Positions 27,948-37,254 of a stretch of DNA of 64,000 nucleotides are shown in pieces; position 1 is the first letter of the stretch; the number at the start of each line of letters is the position of its first letter. Origin of the DNA: JACVRW01 sp963846505 (GTDB lineage Bacteria; Actinomycetota; Thermoleophilia; Solirubrobacterales; Thermoleophilaceae); assembly GCA_963846505.1 (NCBI GenBank), contig CAWJWD010000007.1, forward strand, positions 558,001-622,000, given 5' to 3'. The notes beneath the pieces were generated by a model. The model made no database searches and was not told where the DNA came from. It worked only from the letters and a program-made list of their open reading frames with translations. Position numbers and translations under genes: made by a program.

Positions 27948-28838
27948 CTAGAGCTCTCTTCGCGGAGTTGGCCAGAGCTGGAGCTGAATCGGGGCGCCGA
28001 GGTCGCGGCCGAGCACACGGAACTGGCCGGAGGCTCCGCGCGCCAGTCGGCGTCCGGCCGGGCAGCGCAGCCCGGGCCGCGGCACGCCGCCCCAGGCGAT
28101 CCCGCCCTCGAAGGAGATCAGCGCCCCTGTCGCACCGAGTCTCAGCACCCGACCGGACGCGACTGCGCCGGGAACGAGCGCTGCGAGCAGGCGCTCGCCC
28201 GCGCGCGCACGCGCCTGGCGGACCTGCGGCGCGTGCTGGGAGAGCAGCGGCCCGGTGTCGGTCATCCCCATCACATGGCCCCACCACGGGGCGCCGGGCT
28301 CGGGCGGGGTCAGCAGCGCCTCGGCCGAGAGCTCGGCCAGCGGGACGAACGCGCGGGCGCCGCCGAGGTCCACGACGACGCCGGTCCCCGTCACCGAGAC
28401 GACCGTGCCGTGCACCCGCTCGCCGGCGCCGATCGCCTCGCGTGCGCGGCGCAGCGCCAGCAGCCGCGGCGACAGCAGCGCCACGCCCGCCTGCGCGTCG
28501 AGCGCGATCAGCGTGCACCCCAGCTCGCGCCCGACGCAGTCCGAGCGAGGCCGGCGTGGGACCCAGGCAGGCAGCTCGACGCGGGGCGCGAAGCCGTAGA
28601 GGCCGTCGCTCAGCAACAGGAACGCACCCGGTTCAAGGGTCAGCAGCAGCCGCCCGATCACCGGCTCGCGCTCGCGTTGGGCGCGCTCCAGCTGCCTCCA
28701 CGCGGCACGTGTCGGGCTTTCCGGCGCGGCGTCGAGGCTGCGGATCGCAAGCTCGAGCACGCCCTGCAGGCTGCCCGCTTCGACCGGCGGCCCGCCGGGC
28801 TCGACAACGCCTTCCGTGACTTCCGCTTCGTCGATCAT
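27948..28838 (-). CDS. Protein with three S1-like RNA-binding domains
   Basis: 296 residues built from three OB-fold S1-like repeats. Repeat one runs from EPVIGRLLLTLEPGAFLLLS. Repeat two is the clearest (GERVHGTVVSVTGTGVVVDL then AFVPLAELS). Repeat three is VASGRVLRLGATGALISFEG. The short N-terminus is acidic. Resembles a truncated ribosomal protein S1, so a role in mRNA binding or translation is possible. It is not the main rpsA, which usually has four or more S1 domains. Start at ATG 28838; no strong Shine-Dalgarno. No frameshift. Confidence 0.7.
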   Translation of the reverse strand: MIDEAEVTEGVVEPGGPPVEAGSLQGVLELAIRSLDAAPESPTRAAWRQLERAQREREPVIGRLLLTLEPGAFLLLSDGLYGFAPRVELPAWVPRRPRSDCVGRELGCTLIALDAQAGVALLSPRLLALRRAREAIGAGERVHGTVVSVTGTGVVVDLGGARAFVPLAELSAEALLTPPEPGAPWWGHVMGMTDTGPLLSQHAPQVRQARARAGERLLAALVPGAVASGRVLRLGATGALISFEGGIAWGGVPRPGLRCPAGRRLARGASGQFRVLGRDLGAPIQLQLWPTPRREL

Positions 28839-29020
28839 CGCCTGGGGCCAAGCACGGCGACAGGGGGCCAGGCAAGACCCGGCCGCCAGCGTCCAGCGGG
28901 CGAGGGGCGCCGGGCAATGCCTCGCGGGGACTATTCTGATCGGACTTCCCGCGCGCTGTCCATGCGCGTAGGACGGCGAGCGACACCTGGAGGCGGGCGT
29001 CGATTAGCCTTCGGCCGAGC

Positions 29021-30958
29021 ATGGAGGCGGTGCTCAGCGCTCAGCGCTTCGCGTCGATCGGGGGGGCGGAGACCTATCTACTGACCGTGGCCGAACAGCT
29101 GGAACGGCTGGGCCACGGCGTGACGATCCATGCCCAAGAGCTGGGCGAGATGGCCGACGAGGCGATTCGGCGCGGCCTGCGCGTCCATGGATCGCTGGAG
29201 CAGCTGCCCGCGGACTGCGACGCGATCCTGGTGCAGGACGCCGTCACCTCGCACCTGCTGGCGGCGCACTACCCCACGACCCCACAGGTCTTCGTGTCGC
29301 ACGGGATCGGCTTCGACGTGATGTTGCCGCCACAGCTTCCCGGCCTGGTGGCGAAGGTGGTGGCGATGAACGACCGTGTGCGCCTGCGTGCCGAGGCGGC
29401 CGCCGCCGGCCACGAGGTCGTGCGCATGCGCCAGCCGATCGACCTCGATCGCTTCAGTCCACGAGCGCCGATCAGGGCCACGCCCAAGCGGGTCCTGCTG
29501 CTGGGCAACTACCTGCGCGGCCCGCGCCGAGACGTGCTGCTCGAGGTCTGCGACGAGCTCGGGCTCGAATGGCGCCAGCTCGGCGCACACGGCGCAGCCG
29601 CGCACGCGCGGCCGGAGATGGAGCTCGCCGACGCAGACATCGTGGTCGGCTACGGACGCTCCGCGCTCGAGGGCATGGCGTCGGGGCGCGCGGTCTACGT
29701 CTTCGACCACAGCGGCGGGGACGGCTGGGTCACCGGCGAGTCCTACCCGCGGCTGGAGGCCAACGGCTTCGCCGGCACGGCCAGCGACGAGGCGATCGAT
29801 CGATCCCGCCTGCGCCGCGACCTGAGCGCCTACACGGCGGACATGGGCCTGGTCAACCGCGAGCTGGCACGCGTCAGCCACGACGCCGTCCGGCACACGG
29901 CCGACCTCGTCGCGCTGCTGCGCAACGCCGCGCCGCCGGTTGCGTACGACGAGGAGTCGCTGCGCGAGATCGCCCGGCTGCGGCGGCTGCAGTGGCAGGT
30001 GGAGGGCAACGCCGCGCTGCTTCGCACCGAGAACGAGGAGCTGCGCGAGCGCATGGAGGAGCTGCTGCGCGAGAAGGCCGAGGTGATCGACGTCACCCAC
30101 GACCTGCTCGGCGAGATCGAGAGCCTCAAGGCGACTCGCCGCTACAAGGCCGGGGCGCTGCTGGCCGCGCCCCTCGACGCCGCTCGCCGGGCCGTCGACT
30201 CCGAGCTCGGTCAACGGCTGGCGCGTCGGCGCCGAAGTCGCCCGCGCCTACTGGCGCTCGTCGCCTACCGCGACGAGGAGCGCTTTCTCCCGGGGCTGCT
30301 GGAGAACCTCGCCTTGCAGGTCGACGGGCTGGTCGCGCTCGACGACGGCTCGAGCGACGGCTCGAGCGAGCTGCTGCGCGACCACCCGCTCGTCGTCGAG
30401 GTGCTGCACGTGCCCGCCGGCACCCAGGACGAGCTCGAGGACGGCAAGAACCATCGCGCGCTCGTCGAGGCCTCCTGGCGCCACCGACCCGACTGGCTGC
30501 TCGGCATCGACGCCGACGAGCGGGTCGAGCGCGACTTCCGCGCTCGTGCCGAGGAGGAGATCGCGCGGGCCGAGCACGACGGCCACAGCGGGCTCTGGGT
30601 GCCCTTCCGCGAGCTCTGGGGCGCGCCGGACCGCATGCGCGTCGACGGGATCTGGGGGGGCAAGCGCAAGGCCTGCCTGTTTCGCGCCACGCGCCGCCAC
30701 CGCTTCGACGATCGGCGCGTGCACGCCAACTGGGCGCCCTGGCCGCCCGAACGCGGCGACTATCCCGCCGCGGACCTGCGCCTCTACCACCTGCGCATGA
30801 TCCGGGCCGAGGACCGCCATGCCCGCTTGGCGCGCTACCACCGCATCGACCCCGACGAGGTCTGGCAGCCGATCGGCTACGAGTACCTGCTCGACGAGGA
30901 GGGGATCGAGCTGCAGCAGCTCGAGCCGGGGCGCGACTACGTGCCGCTGGGGCGCTAG
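29021..30958 (+). CDS. Bifunctional glycosyltransferase: GT4-like domain, coiled coil, GT2-like domain
   Basis: 645 residues. The N-terminal 300 look like a GT-B fold (RFASIGGAETYLLTVAEQLE start, VFVSHGIGFDV, RVLLLGNYLRG, GYGRSALEGMASGRAVYVFD as the sugar-nucleotide EGMA-type helix). Residues about 320-375 form a coiled coil (IARLRRLQWQVEGNAALLRT and following Glu/Arg-rich turns). The C-terminal 240 are a GT-A/GT2-like domain: LVAYRDEERFLPGLLENLAL, LVALDDGSSDGSS and the DXD motif in GIDADERVE. It probably adds two sugars in sequence to a surface glycan. TAGCCT at 29005-29010 precedes the ATG by 10 bases with no Shine-Dalgarno. Confidence 0.75.
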   Translation: MEAVLSAQRFASIGGAETYLLTVAEQLERLGHGVTIHAQELGEMADEAIRRGLRVHGSLEQLPADCDAILVQDAVTSHLLAAHYPTTPQVFVSHGIGFDVMLPPQLPGLVAKVVAMNDRVRLRAEAAAAGHEVVRMRQPIDLDRFSPRAPIRATPKRVLLLGNYLRGPRRDVLLEVCDELGLEWRQLGAHGAAAHARPEMELADADIVVGYGRSALEGMASGRAVYVFDHSGGDGWVTGESYPRLEANGFAGTASDEAIDRSRLRRDLSAYTADMGLVNRELARVSHDAVRHTADLVALLRNAAPPVAYDEESLREIARLRRLQWQVEGNAALLRTENEELRERMEELLREKAEVIDVTHDLLGEIESLKATRRYKAGALLAAPLDAARRAVDSELGQRLARRRRSRPRLLALVAYRDEERFLPGLLENLALQVDGLVALDDGSSDGSSELLRDHPLVVEVLHVPAGTQDELEDGKNHRALVEASWRHRPDWLLGIDADERVERDFRARAEEEIARAEHDGHSGLWVPFRELWGAPDRMRVDGIWGGKRKACLFRATRRHRFDDRRVHANWAPWPPERGDYPAADLRLYHLRMIRAEDRHARLARYHRIDPDEVWQPIGYEYLLDEEGIELQQLEPGRDYVPLGR

Positions 30959-30959
30959 G

Positions 30960-32033
30960 TCACGGGACGCGCTTGTAGGCGCGGTAGGCGGGCTTGCGCG
31001 TGCCGTCGTAGGTCAGCAGGCCGGTCGTCTGCCCGTGGTCGACGGAGGGTGGCTCGTCGATCAGGTTGTACCAGCCGAGGCCGGCGACGAAGGGTGAGCG
31101 GTCGGCGATCGAGTACGCCGCGGTGAGCCAGCGAGCCTGGTCCTTGCGGCTCACGTAGAAGTCGAAGGAGCGGTTCGCGCGGTCGGACGAAATGGTGAAT
31201 TCCGATAGCCAGAGGCGCGGACCTCGCCCTTGGAATTGGGGATAGCGGCCTCGGTAGAGGCGGCCGAGCTCGCGATGGAAGAGGTCGACGTCGCCGATGT
31301 CTCGTGCGCCGGGGATGCCCGCGTAGCCGTGATCCGCGAGATTGGGAAAGCGGCGCGTGAACGGGTTGTGGCCATAGACGTCGAGGGGTGCCGGCTTGCC
31401 GTTGGGAAGTCGCATCCAGCGGGCGAAGTCCCGCGGACGAACCTCGCCGAAGGAGAACGTCATACCCCCGATCACGGTGTTCTGCCTGCTTTGGCGCTTG
31501 AGGGCCTTGTATGCGGCGTTCAACAGTCGTGCATAGCGGCGGGGTCCCACGGGGCTGTTCGGTGGCAGGGGCTGAAAGACCGCGGCTCGGTTGGGTTCTC
31601 CCCAGATCATCCAGGTGCGGATCGTGGGGTACCGTCGAGCCGCTGCGGTCAGGAAGTGCGCGTACTCGCGTGGATCCGGAGCCCATGCAGGAGAGCGATT
31701 TCCGTTGGCCCAGGGCGGGGACGCATTGACGAGCACGGCGACCTTGACCCCGTAGCGCCGGCCGAGTCGAATGGCCTCGTCGAGCTCGGGGGGCCAGTGA
31801 TAGGCCGGGTCAGCCGGATCCGCAGGTTGGCTGGGGCGGGACGGTGCCGCATGGCTCCACGTGAGTGCGTACTGGAACGTGTCCACTCCGAGGTCGCGGT
31901 AGACGGGAAACGCGGACGCGCCGCCTGGAAGGCGGACCGGCCCCCAGATCGACTTCGTCGTGCGTGCGTCGGCCGTCGCGGGTAGGGCGAGCGCGACGGC
32001 GAACACAGCAGAGAGCAGGAGCCGCAGACGCAT
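30960..32033 (-). CDS. Secreted clan GH-A glycoside hydrolase (GH39/GH5-like)
   Basis: 357 residues with a signal peptide (MRLRLLLSAVFAVALALPAT, cleavage near ADA). A TIM-barrel pattern follows: FPVYRDLGVDTFQYALTWS, RYGVKVAVLVNASPPWA, the acid/base region TWMIWGEPNRAA (Glu-Pro-Asn in place of the usual Asn-Glu-Pro) and the nucleophile strand LWLSEFTISSD. The altered first motif makes catalytic activity uncertain. Probably trims or remodels a secreted polysaccharide made by the surrounding genes. Its stop is adjacent to the stop of the convergent glycosyltransferase. Confidence 0.75.
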   Translation of the reverse strand: MRLRLLLSAVFAVALALPATADARTTKSIWGPVRLPGGASAFPVYRDLGVDTFQYALTWSHAAPSRPSQPADPADPAYHWPPELDEAIRLGRRYGVKVAVLVNASPPWANGNRSPAWAPDPREYAHFLTAAARRYPTIRTWMIWGEPNRAAVFQPLPPNSPVGPRRYARLLNAAYKALKRQSRQNTVIGGMTFSFGEVRPRDFARWMRLPNGKPAPLDVYGHNPFTRRFPNLADHGYAGIPGARDIGDVDLFHRELGRLYRGRYPQFQGRGPRLWLSEFTISSDRANRSFDFYVSRKDQARWLTAAYSIADRSPFVAGLGWYNLIDEPPSVDHGQTTGLLTYDGTRKPAYRAYKRVP

Positions 32034-32114
32034 GCTGCGAGAACTCGTCGAGACGAGCGATGTTGCGGTGGAGCCGCGTTTCGCCGCAGCCTCTTGTGCG
32101 GTGAAGCCTGCCCC

Positions 32115-32120
32115 TATACT
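32115..32120 (+). promoter_or_regulatory. Candidate -10 box for the 32129 gene and operon
   Basis: TATACT lies 8 bases before GTG 32129, so the transcript would start almost on the start codon. A TCTTGT at 17-base spacing is only a weak -35. The 95-base gap also holds the promoter of the divergent glycoside hydrolase. Confidence 0.4.
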
Positions 32121-32128
32121 CGCTCGCC

Positions 32129-32602
32129 GTGAGGCGCCTGGGGCTCTGTCTGTTCGCATTGCTTGCATGGTCTCCTGCGGCTGCCGAGGCACAGAACGGG
32201 GTCCGCGTCGATCCGGACAGTCCTGCGGGTGTTGAGTACCAGATTCCCCTGGAACGGGCGCGTGAAGGCGGACAGGGCTCGCCGGGTACTGCCGGTCGCG
32301 AGCGTGACGGCGGGGCCGCTCGCGGCAGCGCCGACGATCGTCTCTTCGGCGAGGGCATCGAGCCCCGCGGCAAGGGAGCCGAGGGCCGAGACCACCGTTC
32401 GGCTCCCGACGCGTCCCGCGAAGACGAACGAGAAGCGACCGATCGACGGGCGTCGCCCGAGCCGAGCAAGGCACAGATCGGCTCGGACGGCGGTGGCTCG
32501 GGCACCCTGACCACCGGCACCATTGCCCTTGGTGTCATCGTGCTGGGAGGGGTCGGGGGCCTTGCGCTTCGTCGTACCCTGCGAACTTCCCGGCGAAGCT
32601 AG
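32129..32602 (+). CDS. Exported protein with C-terminal membrane anchor, unknown function
   Basis: 157 residues. The signal peptide is residues 1-21 (cleavage after AEA). A low-complexity, charged, Arg/Glu/Gly/Ser-rich middle follows without recognisable domain. One transmembrane helix (GTIALGVIVLGGVGGLAL, about 129-146) and a short basic tail end the protein. The layout is that of a sortase-independent surface anchor or a small polysaccharide-assembly accessory protein. First gene of a plus-strand run with the epimerase and two glycosyltransferases. Confidence 0.55.
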   Translation: MRRLGLCLFALLAWSPAAAEAQNGVRVDPDSPAGVEYQIPLERAREGGQGSPGTAGRERDGGAARGSADDRLFGEGIEPRGKGAEGRDHRSAPDASREDEREATDRRASPEPSKAQIGSDGGGSGTLTTGTIALGVIVLGGVGGLALRRTLRTSRRS

Positions 32603-32630
32603 AGAGCGATCCCGAAAGAGGAGTTTCGAC

Positions 32631-33608
32631 GTGCGAGTCCTGGTCACGGGCGGCGGCGGTTTCATCGGAAACCATCTGGTGCGGCGGCTGCTGCGGGAGG
32701 GCCACGCCGTGCGGGTCCTCGACAGCTTTGCGACGGGCCGGCGCGAGAACCTCATCGACTTGGGGGACGACGTCGAACTGATCGAGGGCGACATCCAGAG
32801 CTACGAGCGTGCTCATGCCGCGGTCCGCGACTGTGAGGTGGTGCTCCATCAGGCGGCATTGCCGTCGGTGCCGCGTTCGGTGCAAGATCCCCTGACGAGC
32901 AACGCCGCCAACGTGATCGGAACCCTCAACGTGCTGCTCGCCGCTCGCGATTGCGGCGTGCGGCGCGTCGTGTTCGCTTCGTCCTCGTCGGTCTACGGGG
33001 CCTCCACCGCCCTACCGAAGGGGGAGGACGTGAAGCCGGAGCCGATCTCGCCATATGCCGTCGCGAAGTTGGCGGGGGAGGGGTACTGCCGCAGTTTCTT
33101 CGAGGTGTACGGTCTCGAGACGGTCGCTCTGCGCTACTTCAACGTCTTCGGCCCTCGCCAGGATCCCCTCTCGCAGTACGCCGCCGTCGTTCCACGGTTC
33201 ATCTCGGCCCTCCTTGTCGGCACGCCGATTACGGTCTTTGGCGACGGCGATCAGTCGCGAGACTTTACGTACATCGACAACGTCGTCGACGCGAACCTGC
33301 TGGCGATGCACGCAGACGGCGTCGGCGGCGGCGTCTTCAACATCGCTTGCGGAGGTCGGGTGAGCATCAACGAGCTCGTGGCCGAGACCGAGCGAATCAC
33401 CGGCCGAACCGTCGCCATCGAGCGAGTGCCCCCGCGTCCTGCGGATGTGCGCCATTCGTGGGCGGACATCGACCGTGCGCGTGCGTTCCTGGCGTATGAG
33501 CCGTCGGTGAGCTTCAGCGAGGGACTCGAGCGAACGGTCGAGTTCTTTCGGGAGGGCCTCGCAGAGTCGGCCGAGGCCCCTGCCGGGATGTTCGGCAGCT
33601 CGGATTGA
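32631..33608 (+). CDS. NAD-dependent sugar-nucleotide epimerase/dehydratase (SDR, GalE/WbpP-like)
   Basis: 325 residues from GTG 32631, with a GAGGAG site 7 bases upstream. The Rossmann motif is LVTGGGGFIGNHLV, the serine region is VFASSSSVYG, and the catalytic Tyr-x-x-x-Lys is YAVAKLAGE. Further typical blocks are ALRYFNVFGPRQDPLSQYAA and FGDGDQSRDFTYIDNVVDA, as in UDP-GlcNAc(A)/UDP-glucose 4-epimerases. It supplies a precursor sugar for the polymer. The stop overlaps the next start as TTGA. Confidence 0.92.
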   Translation: MRVLVTGGGGFIGNHLVRRLLREGHAVRVLDSFATGRRENLIDLGDDVELIEGDIQSYERAHAAVRDCEVVLHQAALPSVPRSVQDPLTSNAANVIGTLNVLLAARDCGVRRVVFASSSSVYGASTALPKGEDVKPEPISPYAVAKLAGEGYCRSFFEVYGLETVALRYFNVFGPRQDPLSQYAAVVPRFISALLVGTPITVFGDGDQSRDFTYIDNVVDANLLAMHADGVGGGVFNIACGGRVSINELVAETERITGRTVAIERVPPRPADVRHSWADIDRARAFLAYEPSVSFSEGLERTVEFFREGLAESAEAPAGMFGSSD

Positions 33609-34807
33609 CGACCGCTCGCTCCTCCGGCGCGAGCCGGGTCAAGATCGTGCGGGTCATCGGGCGGCTGAACGTCGGCGGTCCGGCCATCCAGGCCATCACG
33701 CTGTCGAGCCGTCTGCGTGCCAACGGCTACGAAACGGTCCTCATCCGTGGGCGGGAGGGGCCTCGCGAAGGTTCGATGGACGCCTTGGCCGTTGCGGAGG
33801 GCGTCGCCCCGCTCCGGGTCGGGACGCTCCGGCGGGAGATCGGTCTGCACGACCTGCGTGCTCTCACCACGGTCGGTCGGATCGTGCGCCGCGAGGCCCC
33901 GGACCTCGTACATACCCACGCAGCCAAGGGCGGCGCAGTCGGGCGTTTGGCTGCGACTCTGGCCGGACGCGGTACGCCGAGGGTTCTCGTGCACACCTTC
34001 CATGGGCACGTGCTCGACGGGTACTTCTCGCCGGCGAAGGTGGCGATCTTCACGCACGTCGAGCGCTGGCTCGCGCGTCGGACGACTCGGTTGATCGCGG
34101 TGTCCGAGGAGGTGCGTCAAGATCTGATCGACCTGCGGATCGCACCACCCGAGAAGATCTCGGTGGTGCCGCTCGGCTTCGAGCTCGAGCGTTTCCTCGT
34201 GAGCGATGCCGAGCGGGAGGCCCAGGGCCGCGCTTGGCGATCGAGCAACGGCATCCCCGTGGACGTGCCGCTGGTCCTGCTGATAGCCCGCCTCGTGCCG
34301 ATCAAGCGCGTCGACCGGTTCCTGCGTGTGGCACGGCTCGTCGCCGATCGGTCGGATGCGACCTTCGCCGTCGCGGGAGACGGAGAGCTCGGCGACGAGC
34401 TTCGATCGAGCGATGCGGCCAGGGCACTCGGCGACCGCTTGACGTGGCTCGGCTTCGAGGGCGATGTCGCTCCGGCACTCTTCGGTGCGGACGTCGTCGT
34501 GCAGACCTCCGACAACGAGGGCACGCCCGTGAGCCTGATCGAGGCGCACGCGGCGAGCCGACCGGTAGTGAGCACGAGGGTAGGCGGCGTAGCCGCCGTC
34601 GTCCGCGACGGCATCAGCGGTCACCTGGTCGCGGCGGAGGACGAGAGTGGCTTTGCGGCGGCGGTCGACGGGCTGCTCGACGCTCCCGCCCGAGCGGCCG
34701 AGTTCGGACGCGAGGGACGAGCTCACGTTCGCTCGACCTTCACCCTGGACCGGTTGGTCCGTGACGTGGATCGTCTCTATCGCGATCTCCTGCACTCGGG
34801 GGCGTGA
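33605..34807 (+). CDS. Glycosyltransferase family 4
   Basis: 400 residues, GT-B fold. N-terminal IVRVIGRLNVGGPAIQAITL, the glycine/histidine region LVHTFHGHVLDGYFS, the hinge VLLIARLVPIKRVDRFL and the EX7E nucleotide-sugar motif EGTPVSLIEAHAASRPVV. A retaining hexosyl- or GlcNAc-type transferase of the capsule/EPS class. It starts at TTG 33605 overlapping the epimerase stop, so the pair is co-translated. Confidence 0.92.
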   Translation: MTTARSSGASRVKIVRVIGRLNVGGPAIQAITLSSRLRANGYETVLIRGREGPREGSMDALAVAEGVAPLRVGTLRREIGLHDLRALTTVGRIVRREAPDLVHTHAAKGGAVGRLAATLAGRGTPRVLVHTFHGHVLDGYFSPAKVAIFTHVERWLARRTTRLIAVSEEVRQDLIDLRIAPPEKISVVPLGFELERFLVSDAEREAQGRAWRSSNGIPVDVPLVLLIARLVPIKRVDRFLRVARLVADRSDATFAVAGDGELGDELRSSDAARALGDRLTWLGFEGDVAPALFGADVVVQTSDNEGTPVSLIEAHAASRPVVSTRVGGVAAVVRDGISGHLVAAEDESGFAAAVDGLLDAPARAAEFGREGRAHVRSTFTLDRLVRDVDRLYRDLLHSGA

Positions 34808-34813
34808 CGCGCC

Positions 34814-35884
34814 GTGGGGGATGACGTACGCGCACTCGCGGTCAGCTCCCAGGGCGAATCGACGCCGAGCCTGCGCGTTCGGGCGGGTATCCCAGCAGCC
34901 GAACTCGCTCTCCATGGGGTGATGGTGCAGCAGCTTCCGTTGTTCACGGACAGCGAGTACGGGCGCTTCAGCATTGCCTCGCCGGGTCGGCGGGCCCTTC
35001 TCGCGGCTCGCGCCCATGCACGCCAGCGGCGCCGGGCTCACGGCGCGGTCGGCGACGTAGCCTGGGTGTTGCGACGAGGCGACATGCTGCCTACCCCGTC
35101 GTTCGAACGGCGCCTGCGCGCGGGACGGAGGCTGGTCTACGACGTGGACGACGCCATCTGGTTCGACGGTCCCGAGGCACAGGGTCATGCCCTTGCATTC
35201 ATGAAGGGCTCCGAGCGCAAGGCGACCTGGCTGGCACGGAATGCCGACCATGTCGTCGCGGGCAGCGATGTCCTAGCCGATTGGTTGAGTCGCCATACCC
35301 GCGAGCTGACCGTGGTCCCGTCGCTGGTCGAGACGCGCGGCGTGCCCGTGCGCCAACATCGCGAGAGCACGGAGGTGGTCATCGGATGGATTGGATCTCG
35401 CACGACTGCGGCCTACGTGTCGCGCCTGACCGAAGCGCTCGAGCACGTCGCCGCTCGGCGTCCGGAGCTGACCTTCAAGCTCGTCATGCTCGGAGGCGCG
35501 GTGCCCTCCGTCCGTGGCGTGGGTGCCGTCACGCACCCTTGGAGCGAGGAGGCTGAACGGGACCTGCTCAGCCACATGGACATCGGGATCATGCCCTTGC
35601 CCGACAACCGCTGGACGCGTGGCAAGTGTGCGTACAAGGCGATCCAGTACATGGCTTCCGGAGTGCCGGTGGTGGCTGACGCCGTAGGAGTGACGAGCAC
35701 GGTGATCGGGGATGGAGGTCGGAGCGTCGGCTCGGAGTCCGAGTGGGTGGACGCCTTGACCGAGCTTGCGGACAGTCCATCACTGCGTGCGGAGCTCGGG
35801 GCTGCAGGACGGAGGCGAGCGGAGCAGTCCTTCTCGGTGGCGGCCTGGGCGCCGACGCTCGCACGCGTCCTCAAGGGGGAGTGA
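34814..35884 (+). CDS. Glycosyltransferase (GT-B, GT4-like)
   Basis: 356 residues. Recognisable pieces are RRLVYDVDDAIWFDGPEAQG, ARNADHVVAGSDVLADWL (membrane-facing donor helix), VVIGWIGSRTTAAY (hinge), GIMPLPDNRWTRGKCAYKAI and QYMASGVPVVADAVG, a pattern common in glycan-cluster glycosyltransferases. GTG 34814 lies 6 bases after the previous stop. Its last bases overlap convergently with the flippase gene. Confidence 0.85.
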   Translation: MGDDVRALAVSSQGESTPSLRVRAGIPAAELALHGVMVQQLPLFTDSEYGRFSIASPGRRALLAARAHARQRRRAHGAVGDVAWVLRRGDMLPTPSFERRLRAGRRLVYDVDDAIWFDGPEAQGHALAFMKGSERKATWLARNADHVVAGSDVLADWLSRHTRELTVVPSLVETRGVPVRQHRESTEVVIGWIGSRTTAAYVSRLTEALEHVAARRPELTFKLVMLGGAVPSVRGVGAVTHPWSEEAERDLLSHMDIGIMPLPDNRWTRGKCAYKAIQYMASGVPVVADAVGVTSTVIGDGGRSVGSESEWVDALTELADSPSLRAELGAAGRRRAEQSFSVAAWAPTLARVLKGE

Positions 35885-37241
35885 GCCGCTCTGAGCGTGC
35901 TCGCGCGCGGTGCCAACCAAGTGCGACTCCGGCTACGATCGTCACGGCGCCGATGGGCGCTCGGAGCTGGTCGCTCGAGGCTGCGAACGCACCACCGACG
36001 CTGATCGCCAGTAGCGCCACTGCGAACGCCACCAACTCGTGCCGGGGAACGGCGCGAACAGTCAGCCAGACCAGCGCAGCGAAGGCGAAGGCCACGGCCG
36101 TGGCGATGCCCGCCCCCTCGATGCCCAGCGTGGGAATGAGCGCGAGATTGATAGCGATGTTCGCGACTCCGGCGACGATTGCCCCTGCGAGGAAGCTGCG
36201 ATTGCGGTCGCTGGCGATCAGGGTGTAGCCGGCTGGATAGCCGACCGAGTACCAGGCAACGCCGATGCACAAGAGGATGAAGGTCGGTGCCACGCCCTCG
36301 AACTCGGAGCCGTAGACGAGCTCGAGGGCCGGGCCACCCGCGATCTCGGCCAGCCCGAGGACGGTCGCGCCATACGCGAAGAGCACCCAGAGCGTGCGCA
36401 GCAGATACGCGGGTGGCTGTGCGGACGCGTCGGCAGCTGCCTCACGAGATAGCCGAGGCAGCAGCGCGTACGACGCGAAGATGGCGACGATGTTGAGCAC
36501 CAGGAACGTTCGGTAGGCGGCGCTGTACAAGCCCGCCTCCTCCGCCGAGCGGATCGCGGCGAGCAGCAGCGTGTCCACGTTCGCGTAGTAGCTGTAGACC
36601 ACGATGGTCGAGACGCCGAGCGGCCAAGAACGCTTCAGCAGCGCCCGGAGTCCTTCGGTGCCGAGCTCGGGGCGTCCGGCCCTTCGGACCGCGTACCAGC
36701 AGCCACCCGCGACGACAGCCTCCGCGAGGACGAACACGGCCAGAGCAGACGCGGCGCCTCCTCCCGTGGCCGCCACGATCCCGCAGCCGGCAGCCACCGT
36801 GAGACCTCCCAGGATCCACGCGAGCGCAAGGGCTCGCATTCGCTCCAGCCCTCGCGCCAGCCAGTCGGCCGAAGTCGACATGCAGAGCGCCATGGCCGCG
36901 ATCGCGAGCACGAAACCGCTGTCGTCTGGCCAGAGCGCGATGGCGGGGAGCGCCGTCAGCGTCGCCAAGGCGCCGAGCGCCAGTACCCGGGCGGTGACGA
37001 CGCGACCTGCGATCCACGAGGCGCGCTCGGGCTCGATGGCTGCATCACGGGCGCCGAGATCGGGCAGCCCGAGCGTGGTCGCGGTTACGGCCACACCGGC
37101 AATGGCGATCCCGACGTTGAAGAGCCCGAACTGCTCGAGCGACAGGGTGCGGGCGAGGACGACGGCCGCCAGTAGCCGTAGGGCCTTGTTGGTGAGATCT
37201 CCTGCGAGCAGGACGCTGACGTTGCGCCTGAGACTCACCAT
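35871..37241 (-). CDS. Wzx-type polysaccharide flippase (MATE/MVF superfamily)
   Basis: 456 residues with about 12-14 hydrophobic helices. The N-terminus (LAGDLTNKALRLLAAVVLAR, then LSLEQFGLFNVGIA) is the standard start of RfbX/Wzx lipid-linked oligosaccharide exporters. YYANVDTLLLAAIRSAEEAG is the conserved helix-7 region. Moves undecaprenyl-linked repeat units to the outer face. Encoded with the methyltransferase on the minus strand, between the two plus-strand glycan operons. Confidence 0.9.
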   Translation of the reverse strand: MVSLRRNVSVLLAGDLTNKALRLLAAVVLARTLSLEQFGLFNVGIAIAGVAVTATTLGLPDLGARDAAIEPERASWIAGRVVTARVLALGALATLTALPAIALWPDDSGFVLAIAAMALCMSTSADWLARGLERMRALALAWILGGLTVAAGCGIVAATGGGAASALAVFVLAEAVVAGGCWYAVRRAGRPELGTEGLRALLKRSWPLGVSTIVVYSYYANVDTLLLAAIRSAEEAGLYSAAYRTFLVLNIVAIFASYALLPRLSREAAADASAQPPAYLLRTLWVLFAYGATVLGLAEIAGGPALELVYGSEFEGVAPTFILLCIGVAWYSVGYPAGYTLIASDRNRSFLAGAIVAGVANIAINLALIPTLGIEGAGIATAVAFAFAALVWLTVRAVPRHELVAFAVALLAISVGGAFAASSDQLRAPIGAVTIVAGVALGWHRARARSERLTPP

Positions 37242-37254
37242 CGGATGTGCTCCG

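Noticed and set aside
33251..35251. 666-codon minus-strand open frame
   Set aside because: Opposite an SDR epimerase and a GT4 gene with full motif sets.
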